Assembly: GCA_965227145.1 (NCBI GenBank)
Contig: OZ245730.1
Location: forward strand, 1,922,001-1,986,000
Origin: JACKAQ01 sp965227145
Lineage (GTDB): Bacteria > Calditrichota > Calditrichia > RBG-13-44-9 > J075
Direction of reading: 5' to 3'
Length of the DNA stretch: 64,000 bases
Under the pieces are notes generated by a model. It saw nothing but the letters and a program-made list of their open reading frames with translations. It searched no databases and was not told the DNA's origin. The position numbers were made by a program, and so were the translations under genes. Shown one piece after another: positions 7,978 through 16,454 of this stretch (within the stretch, counting starts at the first letter, position 1; each line of letters begins with the position of its first letter).

Positions 7978-10900
7978 ATGACAATAAAACAGATACTTAA
8001 ATCAACAGAAACAATGCACCGCATCACGCTGATTTGGCTGTTTTCGGTTGCATTCTGTTTCGCCCAAAATCTGCAACCGCTGGTGCCACTGGAACTTCGC
8101 GGCGATCTGCAATACGAATTGGAAGGTGTGCACGATGCCAACAACATCCGCACGATGTTCTTCAATTTTGGCATGGTTGGCAACTATCCGAGCGATCCCA
8201 TCAACGTAGATTTGAGCGTTTTCCACTCTGTGGAAGTGCCCAAAGGTTCCAACGAAAATTACAGCGACGGCATCACGCCGTTTGTGCTGGCGCGGGTGAT
8301 TCAGCAAAACGGATCTGTTGCGTATATCATGCAAACGGGATTTCGCGAGCGGCAGGGCACCAGCCCGTATTTCAACCGGGTGATGCGTTTTGAGCCGCGT
8401 CCCGGTTATGCGCAGCCCGATCCGGCGATTAACGCGGGGCTTTCTCCGGCAGTGAGCAACGATCCGCGAACCTGGCCGGATGAATGGATCGACAAATTGA
8501 ACGATCCGGACGATCCGGGTTGGAGCGGATCGTGGAATGGCTATTTTGGCAAACGCGCCGCCGCTGATCAGGAAAGTTATCTCGTTTTCGACGATCAGTA
8601 TTACGATGCCTGGAATTATTTCCCGGATTCCCGCGATGAGGGGCAGCCGCCGTTGGAACGCCGCCGTGGATTAGGATTGCGGGTGGAACAACGCGGGCTG
8701 CAATGGGCAAACCCGCAAGCTGGCAGCGTTATTTATTGGGTGTACGACATCACCAACGAAGGCACAGTGGATTACATCGACAATATTATTTTTGGATTAT
8801 ACATGGATTCCGGCGTTGGCGGCTCCGCCATCGGGCTGGACGGTATTCCCGAATCGGATGACGATAACGCATTTTGGGATCGCGAAGCCGGAATAAACCT
8901 CGTATATACGTGGGATAAAAACGGAAACGGCACGCAGGGACCAACCGGATATCTCGGATATTCATATATGGAAACACCCGGAAACCCGTTCGACGGCATC
9001 GATAATGACGACAACGGCGTGACCGATGAAAAACGCGATGGCGGTCCCGGGCAGCTTCTCGAAGGACCGGATGCCATTCGCGCATACGTCGAAGCCAATT
9101 ACGATCTCGAACAATTTGAGCTATTTTTCGGTGCGCTGGATCAGCGTCCTGCCTTCCGCGAAGGCGTTTGGTACACCGGCGATGAAGATATGGATTGGGT
9201 CGCCGAATTCAACGATACCGGTGCGGATGGCGTATTCGAAACCAACGACACCGGCGAAGGCGACGGCATTCCCACCGAAGGCGAACCGAATTTCGACCAG
9301 ACGGATATCGATGAATCCGACCAGATCGGGTTGACCGGATTTAAAATGAACCGCATTCGCGCCGGCGCCGGTTCCACCACCAACGAGGTGGATAACGTCA
9401 CGTTTTTCGATGACGGGAAAGAGTGGCCCAAACGGCTGTATGAATTTTTCACCACCGGACCGCAATTCGATAATCCGCTGGTGGAAAATTACAACATCGG
9501 GTTTTTGTTCGCATCCGGCCCGTTCCAGTTGCGGGCGGGGCAAACCGAGCGATTCAGTCTGGCATTGGGATGGGGAAAAGATTTGCGGGAATTGCGCAAC
9601 ACCACCCGCGTTGTTCAGCAGATTTACAAAGCAAATTACCAGTTTGCCGTTCCACCGCCACAACCCACATTGCAGGCATACGCCGGCGACGGATTTGTGA
9701 CGCTGACATGGGACGACAAAGCCGAGCGGGCATTTGATCAGGTGACTAACCGAAACGATTTCGAGGGTTACCGGCTTTATCGCAGCACCGATCCCACCTT
9801 TCTCGATCCGAAAGTGATCGTCACCGGAACCGGCAGCGGACCGATCGGCAACGGTCGCCCGATTGCCCAGTTCGATCTTGAAAACGGCGTTTCGGGATTT
9901 TCCCAAACCACGGTGGAAGGTGTCGCCTATTTTCTCGGCGAAGATACCGGGCTGAAACACACCTTCACCGATACGGATGTGGACAACGGACAACTGTATT
10001 ATTACGCGATCACAGCGTATGACACCGGCGCGGATTCCATCGAAATTTATCCGTCGGAAAACGCGATTGCCGTTAGCCAAACCTTGCGCGGCGGTACCAT
10101 TTTGCCGCCAAATGTAGTTTCCGTTCGACCGAATCCGCCGGCACGCGGCTACCAATCTGCATCCACCGGGGATGTTGAACATATTTCCGGTCGCGGCACG
10201 GGAAGCGTTGCTCTGGAAGTGCTCAATCCCTCCGCTGTTCGGGACGGACACGAATACCAGATTCGATTTTCCGGCTCTGCGGACAGCGTTCACGCCGCCA
10301 ATTACGGATTATTTAATATGACCAACGGCGACACACTATTCCTGTTCGGCGCCGATTTTGACGGCGAAGGTCGCGGTCCGGTTGGCGATGGCATTTTGCC
10401 AATTGTCAGCACTATCGAAACAATGCAGATCGATACGACAACCACAGGATTCAGCGCCACCAGCGCTACAAACGCCATCGTTAACTTGCGGTATGCCAAT
10501 GCTTTACCGGTGGGATTGAAACGTCCCGGTTATCCCGATAACCTGGAAATTGTGTTCAGCGATGTGCCGGTGGATACCTCCATCGCAGGCATCGGCGTGC
10601 CGGCAAAACCGGCAAATTTCCGGGTGCTGGCAAAAACCGATTCGGCAGATTTACGGCTGAAATTCCGCTTCCGCGATACGGATAACAACGGCACACTCAG
10701 CCAGATTGGCGAATTTATCGAGGTTGTCACATACACGGTCGATCGCCCGACAACCGCGCGTTCCACCTGGCGGTTCGATTACGACACCACCGGATTGGGC
10801 GGCAGCCAGTTAATTCCGCCAACCGCCGGCGATGTGTTTCAGGTTAACCTTTTGGTGCCGTATCGCCCGGGCGATGTGTTTGCGTTCAGCGCAAACGGTC

Positions 10901-11247
10901 ACCGGTTGAACAGCAGCCTGGCGGACGTATCTGATGAAAAACCGTATGTTGTGCCTAATCCGTATGTTGGCGCAGCCAGCTTCGAGCCACAGCGGTTTGC
11001 TGTCGCCGGACGCGGTGAACGCCGCATCGAGTTTCGCGGATTGCCGCAGAATTCGACCATCCGTATTTTCACCATTTCCGGTGAACTGGTGCAAACGCTG
11101 GAACACAACGGCAGCATCATAGAAGGCTTTGTCGGGTGGGATTTGCGCACCAAAGATAATCTGGAAGTTGCGCCGGGGCTTTACATTTATCATGTGGAAT
11201 CGCCTGATACGGAGCCGTTTATCGGAAAATTTGCTATTATCAAGTGA
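7978..11247 (+). CDS. Large exported protein paired with the TonB receptor
   Basis: About 1089 residues with a signal peptide (hydrophobic stretch ITLIWLFSVAFCFAQ). The body has no enzyme motif I recognise. It contains an Asp-rich, probably calcium-binding loop (about residue 345, GIDNDDNGVTDEKRDGG), further acidic repeats near 415-450, a fibronectin-like region at about 560-695, and a C-terminal domain running from VVPNPYVGAASF to GKFAIIK. That domain is a divergent FlgD-like/T9SS domain and matches the one in the protein at 47255-49495 (shared GLP, TIRI, EHN and GKF.IIK positions). It follows the receptor by 63 bases and precedes a PorV-like gene. I infer a surface partner of the receptor; its function is unproven. 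A GTG at 7969 is an alternative start. Confidence 0.75.
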   Translation: MTIKQILKSTETMHRITLIWLFSVAFCFAQNLQPLVPLELRGDLQYELEGVHDANNIRTMFFNFGMVGNYPSDPINVDLSVFHSVEVPKGSNENYSDGITPFVLARVIQQNGSVAYIMQTGFRERQGTSPYFNRVMRFEPRPGYAQPDPAINAGLSPAVSNDPRTWPDEWIDKLNDPDDPGWSGSWNGYFGKRAAADQESYLVFDDQYYDAWNYFPDSRDEGQPPLERRRGLGLRVEQRGLQWANPQAGSVIYWVYDITNEGTVDYIDNIIFGLYMDSGVGGSAIGLDGIPESDDDNAFWDREAGINLVYTWDKNGNGTQGPTGYLGYSYMETPGNPFDGIDNDDNGVTDEKRDGGPGQLLEGPDAIRAYVEANYDLEQFELFFGALDQRPAFREGVWYTGDEDMDWVAEFNDTGADGVFETNDTGEGDGIPTEGEPNFDQTDIDESDQIGLTGFKMNRIRAGAGSTTNEVDNVTFFDDGKEWPKRLYEFFTTGPQFDNPLVENYNIGFLFASGPFQLRAGQTERFSLALGWGKDLRELRNTTRVVQQIYKANYQFAVPPPQPTLQAYAGDGFVTLTWDDKAERAFDQVTNRNDFEGYRLYRSTDPTFLDPKVIVTGTGSGPIGNGRPIAQFDLENGVSGFSQTTVEGVAYFLGEDTGLKHTFTDTDVDNGQLYYYAITAYDTGADSIEIYPSENAIAVSQTLRGGTILPPNVVSVRPNPPARGYQSASTGDVEHISGRGTGSVALEVLNPSAVRDGHEYQIRFSGSADSVHAANYGLFNMTNGDTLFLFGADFDGEGRGPVGDGILPIVSTIETMQIDTTTTGFSATSATNAIVNLRYANALPVGLKRPGYPDNLEIVFSDVPVDTSIAGIGVPAKPANFRVLAKTDSADLRLKFRFRDTDNNGTLSQIGEFIEVVTYTVDRPTTARSTWRFDYDTTGLGGSQLIPPTAGDVFQVNLLVPYRPGDVFAFSANGHRLNSSLADVSDEKPYVVPNPYVGAASFEPQRFAVAGRGERRIEFRGLPQNSTIRIFTISGELVQTLEHNGSIIEGFVGWDLRTKDNLEVAPGLYIYHVESPDTEPFIGKFAIIK

Positions 11248-11258
11248 CGGTTGACGTC

Positions 11259-11283
11259 GTAGAGGCGATTCATGGATCGCCTT
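11259..11283. repeat. Short palindromic repeat, family B (single copy)
   Basis: GTAGAGGCGATTCATGGATC followed by GCCTT forms a hairpin (GGCGAT 11264-11269 with ATCGCC 11276-11281). It is the same kind of element as those at 24189 and 44633, with compensating changes in both arms. It fills the gap between the exoprotein and PorV-like genes. Confidence 0.6.
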
Positions 11284-11322
11284 TGATGATTTGCGAAATT
11301 ATTTCCTTTTATAGGAGTTAAC

Positions 11323-12336
11323 ATGAGAGATTTTTACAAACTTCTGATTGTATTGCTGATGGTTGGGATATCCGGTTTTGGCTACGCCCAAAGTAAAGCC
11401 GGAACCACAATCGGGCAATTTCTGAAAATAGAGCCGAGTGCCAGGAATTCCGCAATCGGCGGTGCCAGCGTTTCGTTGTCCGGCGAGGTGATGTCCGCAT
11501 ATTACAATCCCGCCAGTTTGGGACGCGTAAACGGCATCGGTGCGCAATTTACCCACAGCCAATGGCTCGCGGATATCGATTACAATTATTTTACCGTAGC
11601 CCTTCCGATTGCCAGATTTGGCACGTTCGCCATGCAAATTACCTCACTGAATTCCGGTGAAATTGATGTGCGCACCGTCGATCAGCCGCTGGGCACGGGC
11701 GAGCGATACAGCGTCACCAATTTTTCGCTGGGCGCCGGCTACGGCATGATGCTGACCGATCGGGTGTCGGTCGGGTTTCAGGTGAATTATTTGCAGGAAA
11801 CCATTTGGCACAGCAGCACTTCCGGCATTTCGTTGAATATGGGTGTGCAATATCGCGTGTGGGAAAATGGTCCGACATTTGGCGCCAGCATCGTTAATTT
11901 TGGCCCGCGAACGGGGTACGACGGTCGTGATCTGTTCATCGATTACGATTTTAATCCGGATATTTATGGCGATAACGACCAATTGCCGGCAGAGCTTCGC
12001 ACTGACAATTTTTCGCTGCCGACTGCCTTTCGCGCCGGAATTTCTTACCCATTTAACTTCAGTGAAAACAACAGGATGCTGCTGGTTGTGGATGCCATGC
12101 ATCCCAACGATAACAACGAAAGTGTGAATGTCGGCGCAGAATATCAGGCGTTCGATTACCTCTTTTTACGGGGCGGATTCCGCCATTTGTTTCTGGACGA
12201 TAACGAAGGCGGGCTGACCCTGGGCGGCGGTTTGAATGTGGGATTTTCCGGCTATAACATCACCTTCGATTACGCATGGGCAGACTACGGTTTGCTGAAC
12301 GAAACCCAACGATTCACGATGGGATTTCAGTTTTAA
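11323..12336 (+). CDS. PorV/PorQ-family outer-membrane protein
   Basis: An AGGAG box precedes the ATG. The 337-residue product has a signal peptide (ending near GYAQ at residues 22-25) and the family's N-terminal signature, GTTIGQFLKIEPSARNSAIG then an NPA motif (AYYNPASLG). Amphipathic strands run to a terminal aromatic (MGFQF), as in a 14-stranded FadL-like barrel. PorV in Porphyromonas shuttles T9SS cargo from the translocon to the attachment complex; PorQ-like relatives are common in this superphylum. Here it directly follows the receptor and exoprotein genes, so it may anchor or present that exoprotein. Its paralogue at 46273 sits in the equivalent set of the right-hand locus. Confidence 0.88.
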   Translation: MRDFYKLLIVLLMVGISGFGYAQSKAGTTIGQFLKIEPSARNSAIGGASVSLSGEVMSAYYNPASLGRVNGIGAQFTHSQWLADIDYNYFTVALPIARFGTFAMQITSLNSGEIDVRTVDQPLGTGERYSVTNFSLGAGYGMMLTDRVSVGFQVNYLQETIWHSSTSGISLNMGVQYRVWENGPTFGASIVNFGPRTGYDGRDLFIDYDFNPDIYGDNDQLPAELRTDNFSLPTAFRAGISYPFNFSENNRMLLVVDAMHPNDNNESVNVGAEYQAFDYLFLRGGFRHLFLDDNEGGLTLGGGLNVGFSGYNITFDYAWADYGLLNETQRFTMGFQF

Positions 12337-12415
12337 ATCAACTACAAACCGGATAACCATAAACGGATGCTTCACCCATGAGATACGCCGGTAAACCGGT
12401 CTGTTTTGCGGAGAT

Positions 12416-14878
12416 ATGGTGGTTATCCATTTCCAAAAATTGGGAGAATGTGCAGTGCAGGAGAAACGGTTTTACCCGACATTCGACAATAAATACGGTC
12501 ATTTTTCGGAAGACGGGTATGAATTTATCATCAATCGTCCGGATACGCCGCGCCCGTGGGCTAATATTATTTGCAATGGCGATTTTGGTCTGGCGATCAG
12601 CCAGGCTGGCGGCGGTTTCAGCTGGCGAACCCATGTTTCCATGAACCGGTTGACCCGCTGGAATCAGGATATGATTCAGGACAATTGGGGTAAATGGCTG
12701 TATTTACGCGATTTAAACACAGGCAAAATGCGCTCGTTGGCGTATCAGCCGATTCAGGCGGATTGCGAAAAATACGAAGTGCGACACGGATTGGGCTACA
12801 GCAAATTCCAACAAAAATTCACCGATGTTGAAACCGAATGGACACTGTTTGCCGCAAAAAATGATCCGGTGGAAATATGGATTGTCAAACTGAAAAACAC
12901 CGGATTGCGGGAACACCGCTGGCAACTGGCGTCATATTTCGAATGGAATTTGGGTGCCGCACCGGACAATCACCGCGAATTTCACAAATTGTTTATCGAC
13001 ACCGAATACAGCGAATCGCTGAATGCGCTGGTTGCCACCAAACACATTTGGGAAGTGCCCACCGAGCGCGGTCACTGGAACACGGATTGGCCGTATGTGG
13101 CATTCCACGCGGTCAGCGAAACGCCCGCCGGATGGGATACCAGCAAAGATGTGCTCATCGGGCGGCACGGCTCCGTTCACCACCCGAAAGGCATCATCAA
13201 CGGAAATTTTTCCCGGCAATCCGGGCGATTTCAGGATGCTGTGGCTTCGCTGGCAAATAATGTTCAACTGGCACCCGGCGAATCGAAAACGCTCGTTTTT
13301 GTGTTGGGTCAGGCGGATAAAATCAGCCCGAAAAATCTGGTGGATCAGGCGAAGGGCTATATTCAAAAATATTGCAACATCGCTGCCGCAAATGCAGAGC
13401 TTGAAGCAGTAAAAAAATTCTGGAAAGAATTAACCCATGAGGTGCAGGTTCACACGCCCGATCCGTCGTTTGATCTTTTAACAAATATCTGGCTGAAATA
13501 TCAGGCGATTTCCGGACATTTGTGGGGCAGAACGGGCTATTATCAGCAGTCCGGCGCTTACGGTTTTCGCGACCAGTTGCAAACCAGCCAGGTGTGGCTG
13601 CCGCACGATCCGCAGGAAATGCTCGAACACGCCAAATTGAACGCCCGGCATCAGTTTGCCGACGGAAAAGTGCTGCACTGGTGGCATCCGCTAACCGAAA
13701 CCGGCTTGCCGACTGATATGACCGACGACCTGCTTTGGTTGCCCTTTATGCTCACCCGTTATTTTTTGGAAGTCGGCAGTTATGATTTGTTAAATGATGT
13801 AATTTCATACTATGATAGCGGAAAAGGCACGATGCAGGAACACTGTGTCCGCGCCATCGATGTTGTGCTGGATCGCTTCAGTCCGCGCGGATTGCCGCTC
13901 ATCGGCGCCGGTGATTGGTGCGATGGCTTCAGCGCTGTCGGTCTGGAATGGAAGGGCGAGAGCATTTGGCTGGGCATGTTTTTATACGGCATTCTGCGGG
14001 ATTGGGCGGAAATTCTCGACAAAAAAAGTCCGTTGAAAGATTCGCAGCGCGCGAAAATTTATCGCGATCGTGCGGAAAAGCTGAAAAACGCGCTGAACAC
14101 CCACGGTTGGAACGGGCAGTGGTATAATTGCGCCACAAAAGACGACGGCACGCCAATGGGCGATCCGGCAAACGCGGAAAACCAGATTTACCTCAATTCG
14201 CAAAACTGGGCGATTTTGCACGATGTGGCATCCGGCGAACGCCGGACAGCCGTTGCCGAAGCCGTGCTGAAACATCTCGAAGGGGACAACGGAACGATGT
14301 TGTTCCAGCCGGGCTATCGCCAGCCGGATAAATTTATCGGATACATCACCCGATATGCACCGAGCTTGCGGGAAAACGGCGGCGTTTACACCCACGCGGC
14401 AACCTGGAGCGTGCTCGCTTTTGCCAAAATGGATCGTCCGGCGGATGCGCTGCGACTGTTCCGAAAACTTAATCCGATGCTGCAAGCGGAAAAAGATGCC
14501 GATCGCTACGTTGCCGAACCGTTTGTGCTGCCCGGAAACATCGACGGAAAAGATTCGCCGAACTACGGGCGCGCCGGCTGGACCTGGTACACCGGTTCCG
14601 CCGGCTGGCTGTTTTCGATCGCGCACGAATCGATTTGCGGCGTGCAACCGGTCGATGGCGGATTGATGATCAATCCCTGCATCCCGCCGGATTGGGACAA
14701 AGTGACGGTTAAAAGAAAGTTTCGCGGCGCGACCTATCACATCACCATCGAAAATCCCGATGCCAAAACCGGCGGAGTCAGCGAAATATTTCTCGAAGGA
14801 AAAAGCATTCGCGGAAACATAATTCCGCCGCAGCCACCGGGCGAATATGTTGTAAAAGCTAAACTTATCGGTCGATAA
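12416..14878 (+). CDS. GH94 family glycoside phosphorylase
   Basis: This 820-residue protein has no signal peptide, so it is cytoplasmic. The N-terminal beta-sandwich begins with KYGHFSEDGYEFIINRPDTP and RPWANIICNGDFG, typical of GH94. The (alpha/alpha)6 catalytic domain contains GAGDWCDGF; the Asp at about 500 or 503 is in the position of the family's catalytic acid (usual motif GDWNDG). Such enzymes split beta-linked gluco-oligosaccharides with phosphate to give glucose-1-phosphate. The length fits cellobiose-type more than the longer 1,2-beta-oligoglucan phosphorylases, while the locus suggests beta-1,2 substrates, so specificity is open. A GTG at 12455 with GGGAG eight bases upstream is a plausible true start. 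Confidence 0.88.
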   Translation: MVVIHFQKLGECAVQEKRFYPTFDNKYGHFSEDGYEFIINRPDTPRPWANIICNGDFGLAISQAGGGFSWRTHVSMNRLTRWNQDMIQDNWGKWLYLRDLNTGKMRSLAYQPIQADCEKYEVRHGLGYSKFQQKFTDVETEWTLFAAKNDPVEIWIVKLKNTGLREHRWQLASYFEWNLGAAPDNHREFHKLFIDTEYSESLNALVATKHIWEVPTERGHWNTDWPYVAFHAVSETPAGWDTSKDVLIGRHGSVHHPKGIINGNFSRQSGRFQDAVASLANNVQLAPGESKTLVFVLGQADKISPKNLVDQAKGYIQKYCNIAAANAELEAVKKFWKELTHEVQVHTPDPSFDLLTNIWLKYQAISGHLWGRTGYYQQSGAYGFRDQLQTSQVWLPHDPQEMLEHAKLNARHQFADGKVLHWWHPLTETGLPTDMTDDLLWLPFMLTRYFLEVGSYDLLNDVISYYDSGKGTMQEHCVRAIDVVLDRFSPRGLPLIGAGDWCDGFSAVGLEWKGESIWLGMFLYGILRDWAEILDKKSPLKDSQRAKIYRDRAEKLKNALNTHGWNGQWYNCATKDDGTPMGDPANAENQIYLNSQNWAILHDVASGERRTAVAEAVLKHLEGDNGTMLFQPGYRQPDKFIGYITRYAPSLRENGGVYTHAATWSVLAFAKMDRPADALRLFRKLNPMLQAEKDADRYVAEPFVLPGNIDGKDSPNYGRAGWTWYTGSAGWLFSIAHESICGVQPVDGGLMINPCIPPDWDKVTVKRKFRGATYHITIENPDAKTGGVSEIFLEGKSIRGNIIPPQPPGEYVVKAKLIGR

Positions 14879-14900
14879 AAAAGCGTCCTTTCAAAAAATG

Positions 14901-14948
14901 CGGCGTTGTATCAATACTTAATTGGAAAAATACAACGCCGTTTTTATT
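14901..14948 (+). terminator. Rho-independent terminator after the GH94 gene
   Basis: An 11-bp perfect stem (14901-14911 with 14930-14940) is followed immediately by TTTTTATT. It ends 23 bases before the next ATG. It divides the glucan locus into at least two expression units, or lowers read-through to the GH144-like gene. Confidence 0.8.
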
Positions 14949-14971
14949 ACGCCATTCAAAGGAAATCCACC

Positions 14972-16369
14972 ATGAATATAATTCTGAAATTGCTGTTCCC
15001 GGTTTTGTTGGCCGGGCTGTCCGTTTCATGTGCCAGCGAAAAAAACAGTGCAACGATGGCAAAACAATCAACTGTTGAACCGTCAGATGCACAAATTGCA
15101 TTTCTCGATTCGCTGCAGCGACGGACATTTCAGTATTTTATCAACGAAATCAACCCGGAAAACGGGCAGGTGAAAGATCGCTCCACCGAAGGCTCGCCGA
15201 GCAGCATCGCGGCGGTGGGCTTTGCGATTCCGGCATGGGCGATCGGCGCAGAACGCGGCTGGATTTCCGGCGATTACGCCCGTGAACTGACGCTGAATTG
15301 TCTGCGATTTTTCTGGCAATCCGAACAAAGTGCGGACGCGCTGGCAACCGGATACAAAGGATTTTATTATCACTTTATCGATATGAAAACCGGAAAACGC
15401 GTCTGGAATTGCGAGCTTTCCACAGTGGATACGGCGTGGCTGATCGCCGGTGTGCGCTTTGCCAGCCAATATTATCACGGCGATTCGCCCGCAGAACAGG
15501 AAATCCGTGCGCTGGCCGATTCGCTGACGTCCCGGTTGGACTGGGATTTTTTCACGAGACCGGATTCGCTCATTCATCCGCAAACGGTTTCCATGGCCTG
15601 GCGACCGGAAAACGGGCTGAGCAAACTCGGCTGGGTCGGGTATAACGAATCGATTTATCTTTACATTTTAGCCGCCGGAACCGGTTATGAAAATGCCCAA
15701 AATGCATACGAAAAATGGCTGAGTTTTTACAAATGGGAAGCGCCGTATCCGGGAATGGCGCACGCGATTTTCCCGCCGCTGTTTGGGCACCAGTATTCAC
15801 ATATGTTCATTGATTTCAGGGGTTTAGCGGATCGTTTCATGCGCGAAAAAGGCATCGATTATTTCGAAAATTCCCGCCGCGCGACGCTGGCGCAGCAGCA
15901 ATATGCCATCGACAATCCGATGGGCTGGACAGGTTACGATTCGCTGATTTGGGGACTCACTGCCTGCGACGGTCCCGGTCCGCAACCGAACGACAGCCGC
16001 AATTTCCGGCACTATTCCGCACGCGGAGCGAGCGGCAAAAATCACATCGAATTTGATGACGGCACCATCGCCCCGACAGCCGCCGGCGGCTCTGTGCCTT
16101 TCGCCCCGGAAATCACCATTCCCACGCTGATGGCTATGAAAGAGCGCTACGGCGATCGCGGTTTGTGGGGTAAATACGGCTTTCTCGATTCGTTCAATCC
16201 CACGCTGGATTGGGTGAATTCGGATTATCTCGGCATCGATCAGGGACCGATTTTGATCATGATCGAAAATTATCGCAGCGGTTTGGTTTGGGAATACTGC
16301 ATGCGCGATCCGGTCATCCAGCAGGGGCTTTCGGCGTTGGGGTTTCAAAGGATGAAGGAAAAAGGTTAA
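14972..16369 (+). CDS. GH144-like glucanase lipoprotein (glycoamylase fold)
   Basis: I start at the ATG at 14972 (AAGGAAA upstream); an earlier ATG lies inside the terminator stem. The 465-residue product has a lipoprotein-type signal (LLAGLSVSC, Cys about residue 20). The rest matches the glycoamylase (PF10091) (alpha/alpha)6 family, which includes the GH144 endo-beta-1,2-glucanases: FQYFINEINPENGQVKDRS near the start, YNESIYLYILA, GHQYSHMFIDFRG, FDDGTIAPTAAGG and LGIDQGPILIMIENYRSG. It would cut glucan at the outer membrane or in the periplasm. The second enzyme of this family is at 24294. The family call is firm; beta-1,2 specificity is inferred from the family and its neighbours. Confidence 0.85.
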   Translation: MNIILKLLFPVLLAGLSVSCASEKNSATMAKQSTVEPSDAQIAFLDSLQRRTFQYFINEINPENGQVKDRSTEGSPSSIAAVGFAIPAWAIGAERGWISGDYARELTLNCLRFFWQSEQSADALATGYKGFYYHFIDMKTGKRVWNCELSTVDTAWLIAGVRFASQYYHGDSPAEQEIRALADSLTSRLDWDFFTRPDSLIHPQTVSMAWRPENGLSKLGWVGYNESIYLYILAAGTGYENAQNAYEKWLSFYKWEAPYPGMAHAIFPPLFGHQYSHMFIDFRGLADRFMREKGIDYFENSRRATLAQQQYAIDNPMGWTGYDSLIWGLTACDGPGPQPNDSRNFRHYSARGASGKNHIEFDDGTIAPTAAGGSVPFAPEITIPTLMAMKERYGDRGLWGKYGFLDSFNPTLDWVNSDYLGIDQGPILIMIENYRSGLVWEYCMRDPVIQQGLSALGFQRMKEKG

Positions 16370-16400
16370 GAGAAAAGGAAAAAGGTAAAAGTGAAAAAAA

Positions 16401-16429
16401 TTGTCATTCCTGCGCATGCAGGAATCTCA
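16401..16429. repeat. Short palindromic repeat, family A
   Basis: ATTCCTGC (16406-16413), a GCAT loop, then GCAGGAAT (16418-16425), with flanking TTGTC and CTCA. The same element occurs at 32234-32253 and as two copies at 40269-40336. It is a REP-like intergenic element. It lies just upstream of the six-hairpin gene. Confidence 0.75.
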
Positions 16430-16454
16430 TTATTAACCTCAAAATACGAATAAT

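Noticed and set aside
9121..10293. 390-codon - strand open frame inside the left exoprotein gene
   Set aside because: Antisense shadow of the 7978-11247 gene; no start signal and no recognisable domain.
12386..12400. GC-rich CCGGT/ACCGG hairpin between the PorV-like and GH94 genes
   Set aside because: The loop would be only two bases and the stem is five pairs; not a credible terminator.
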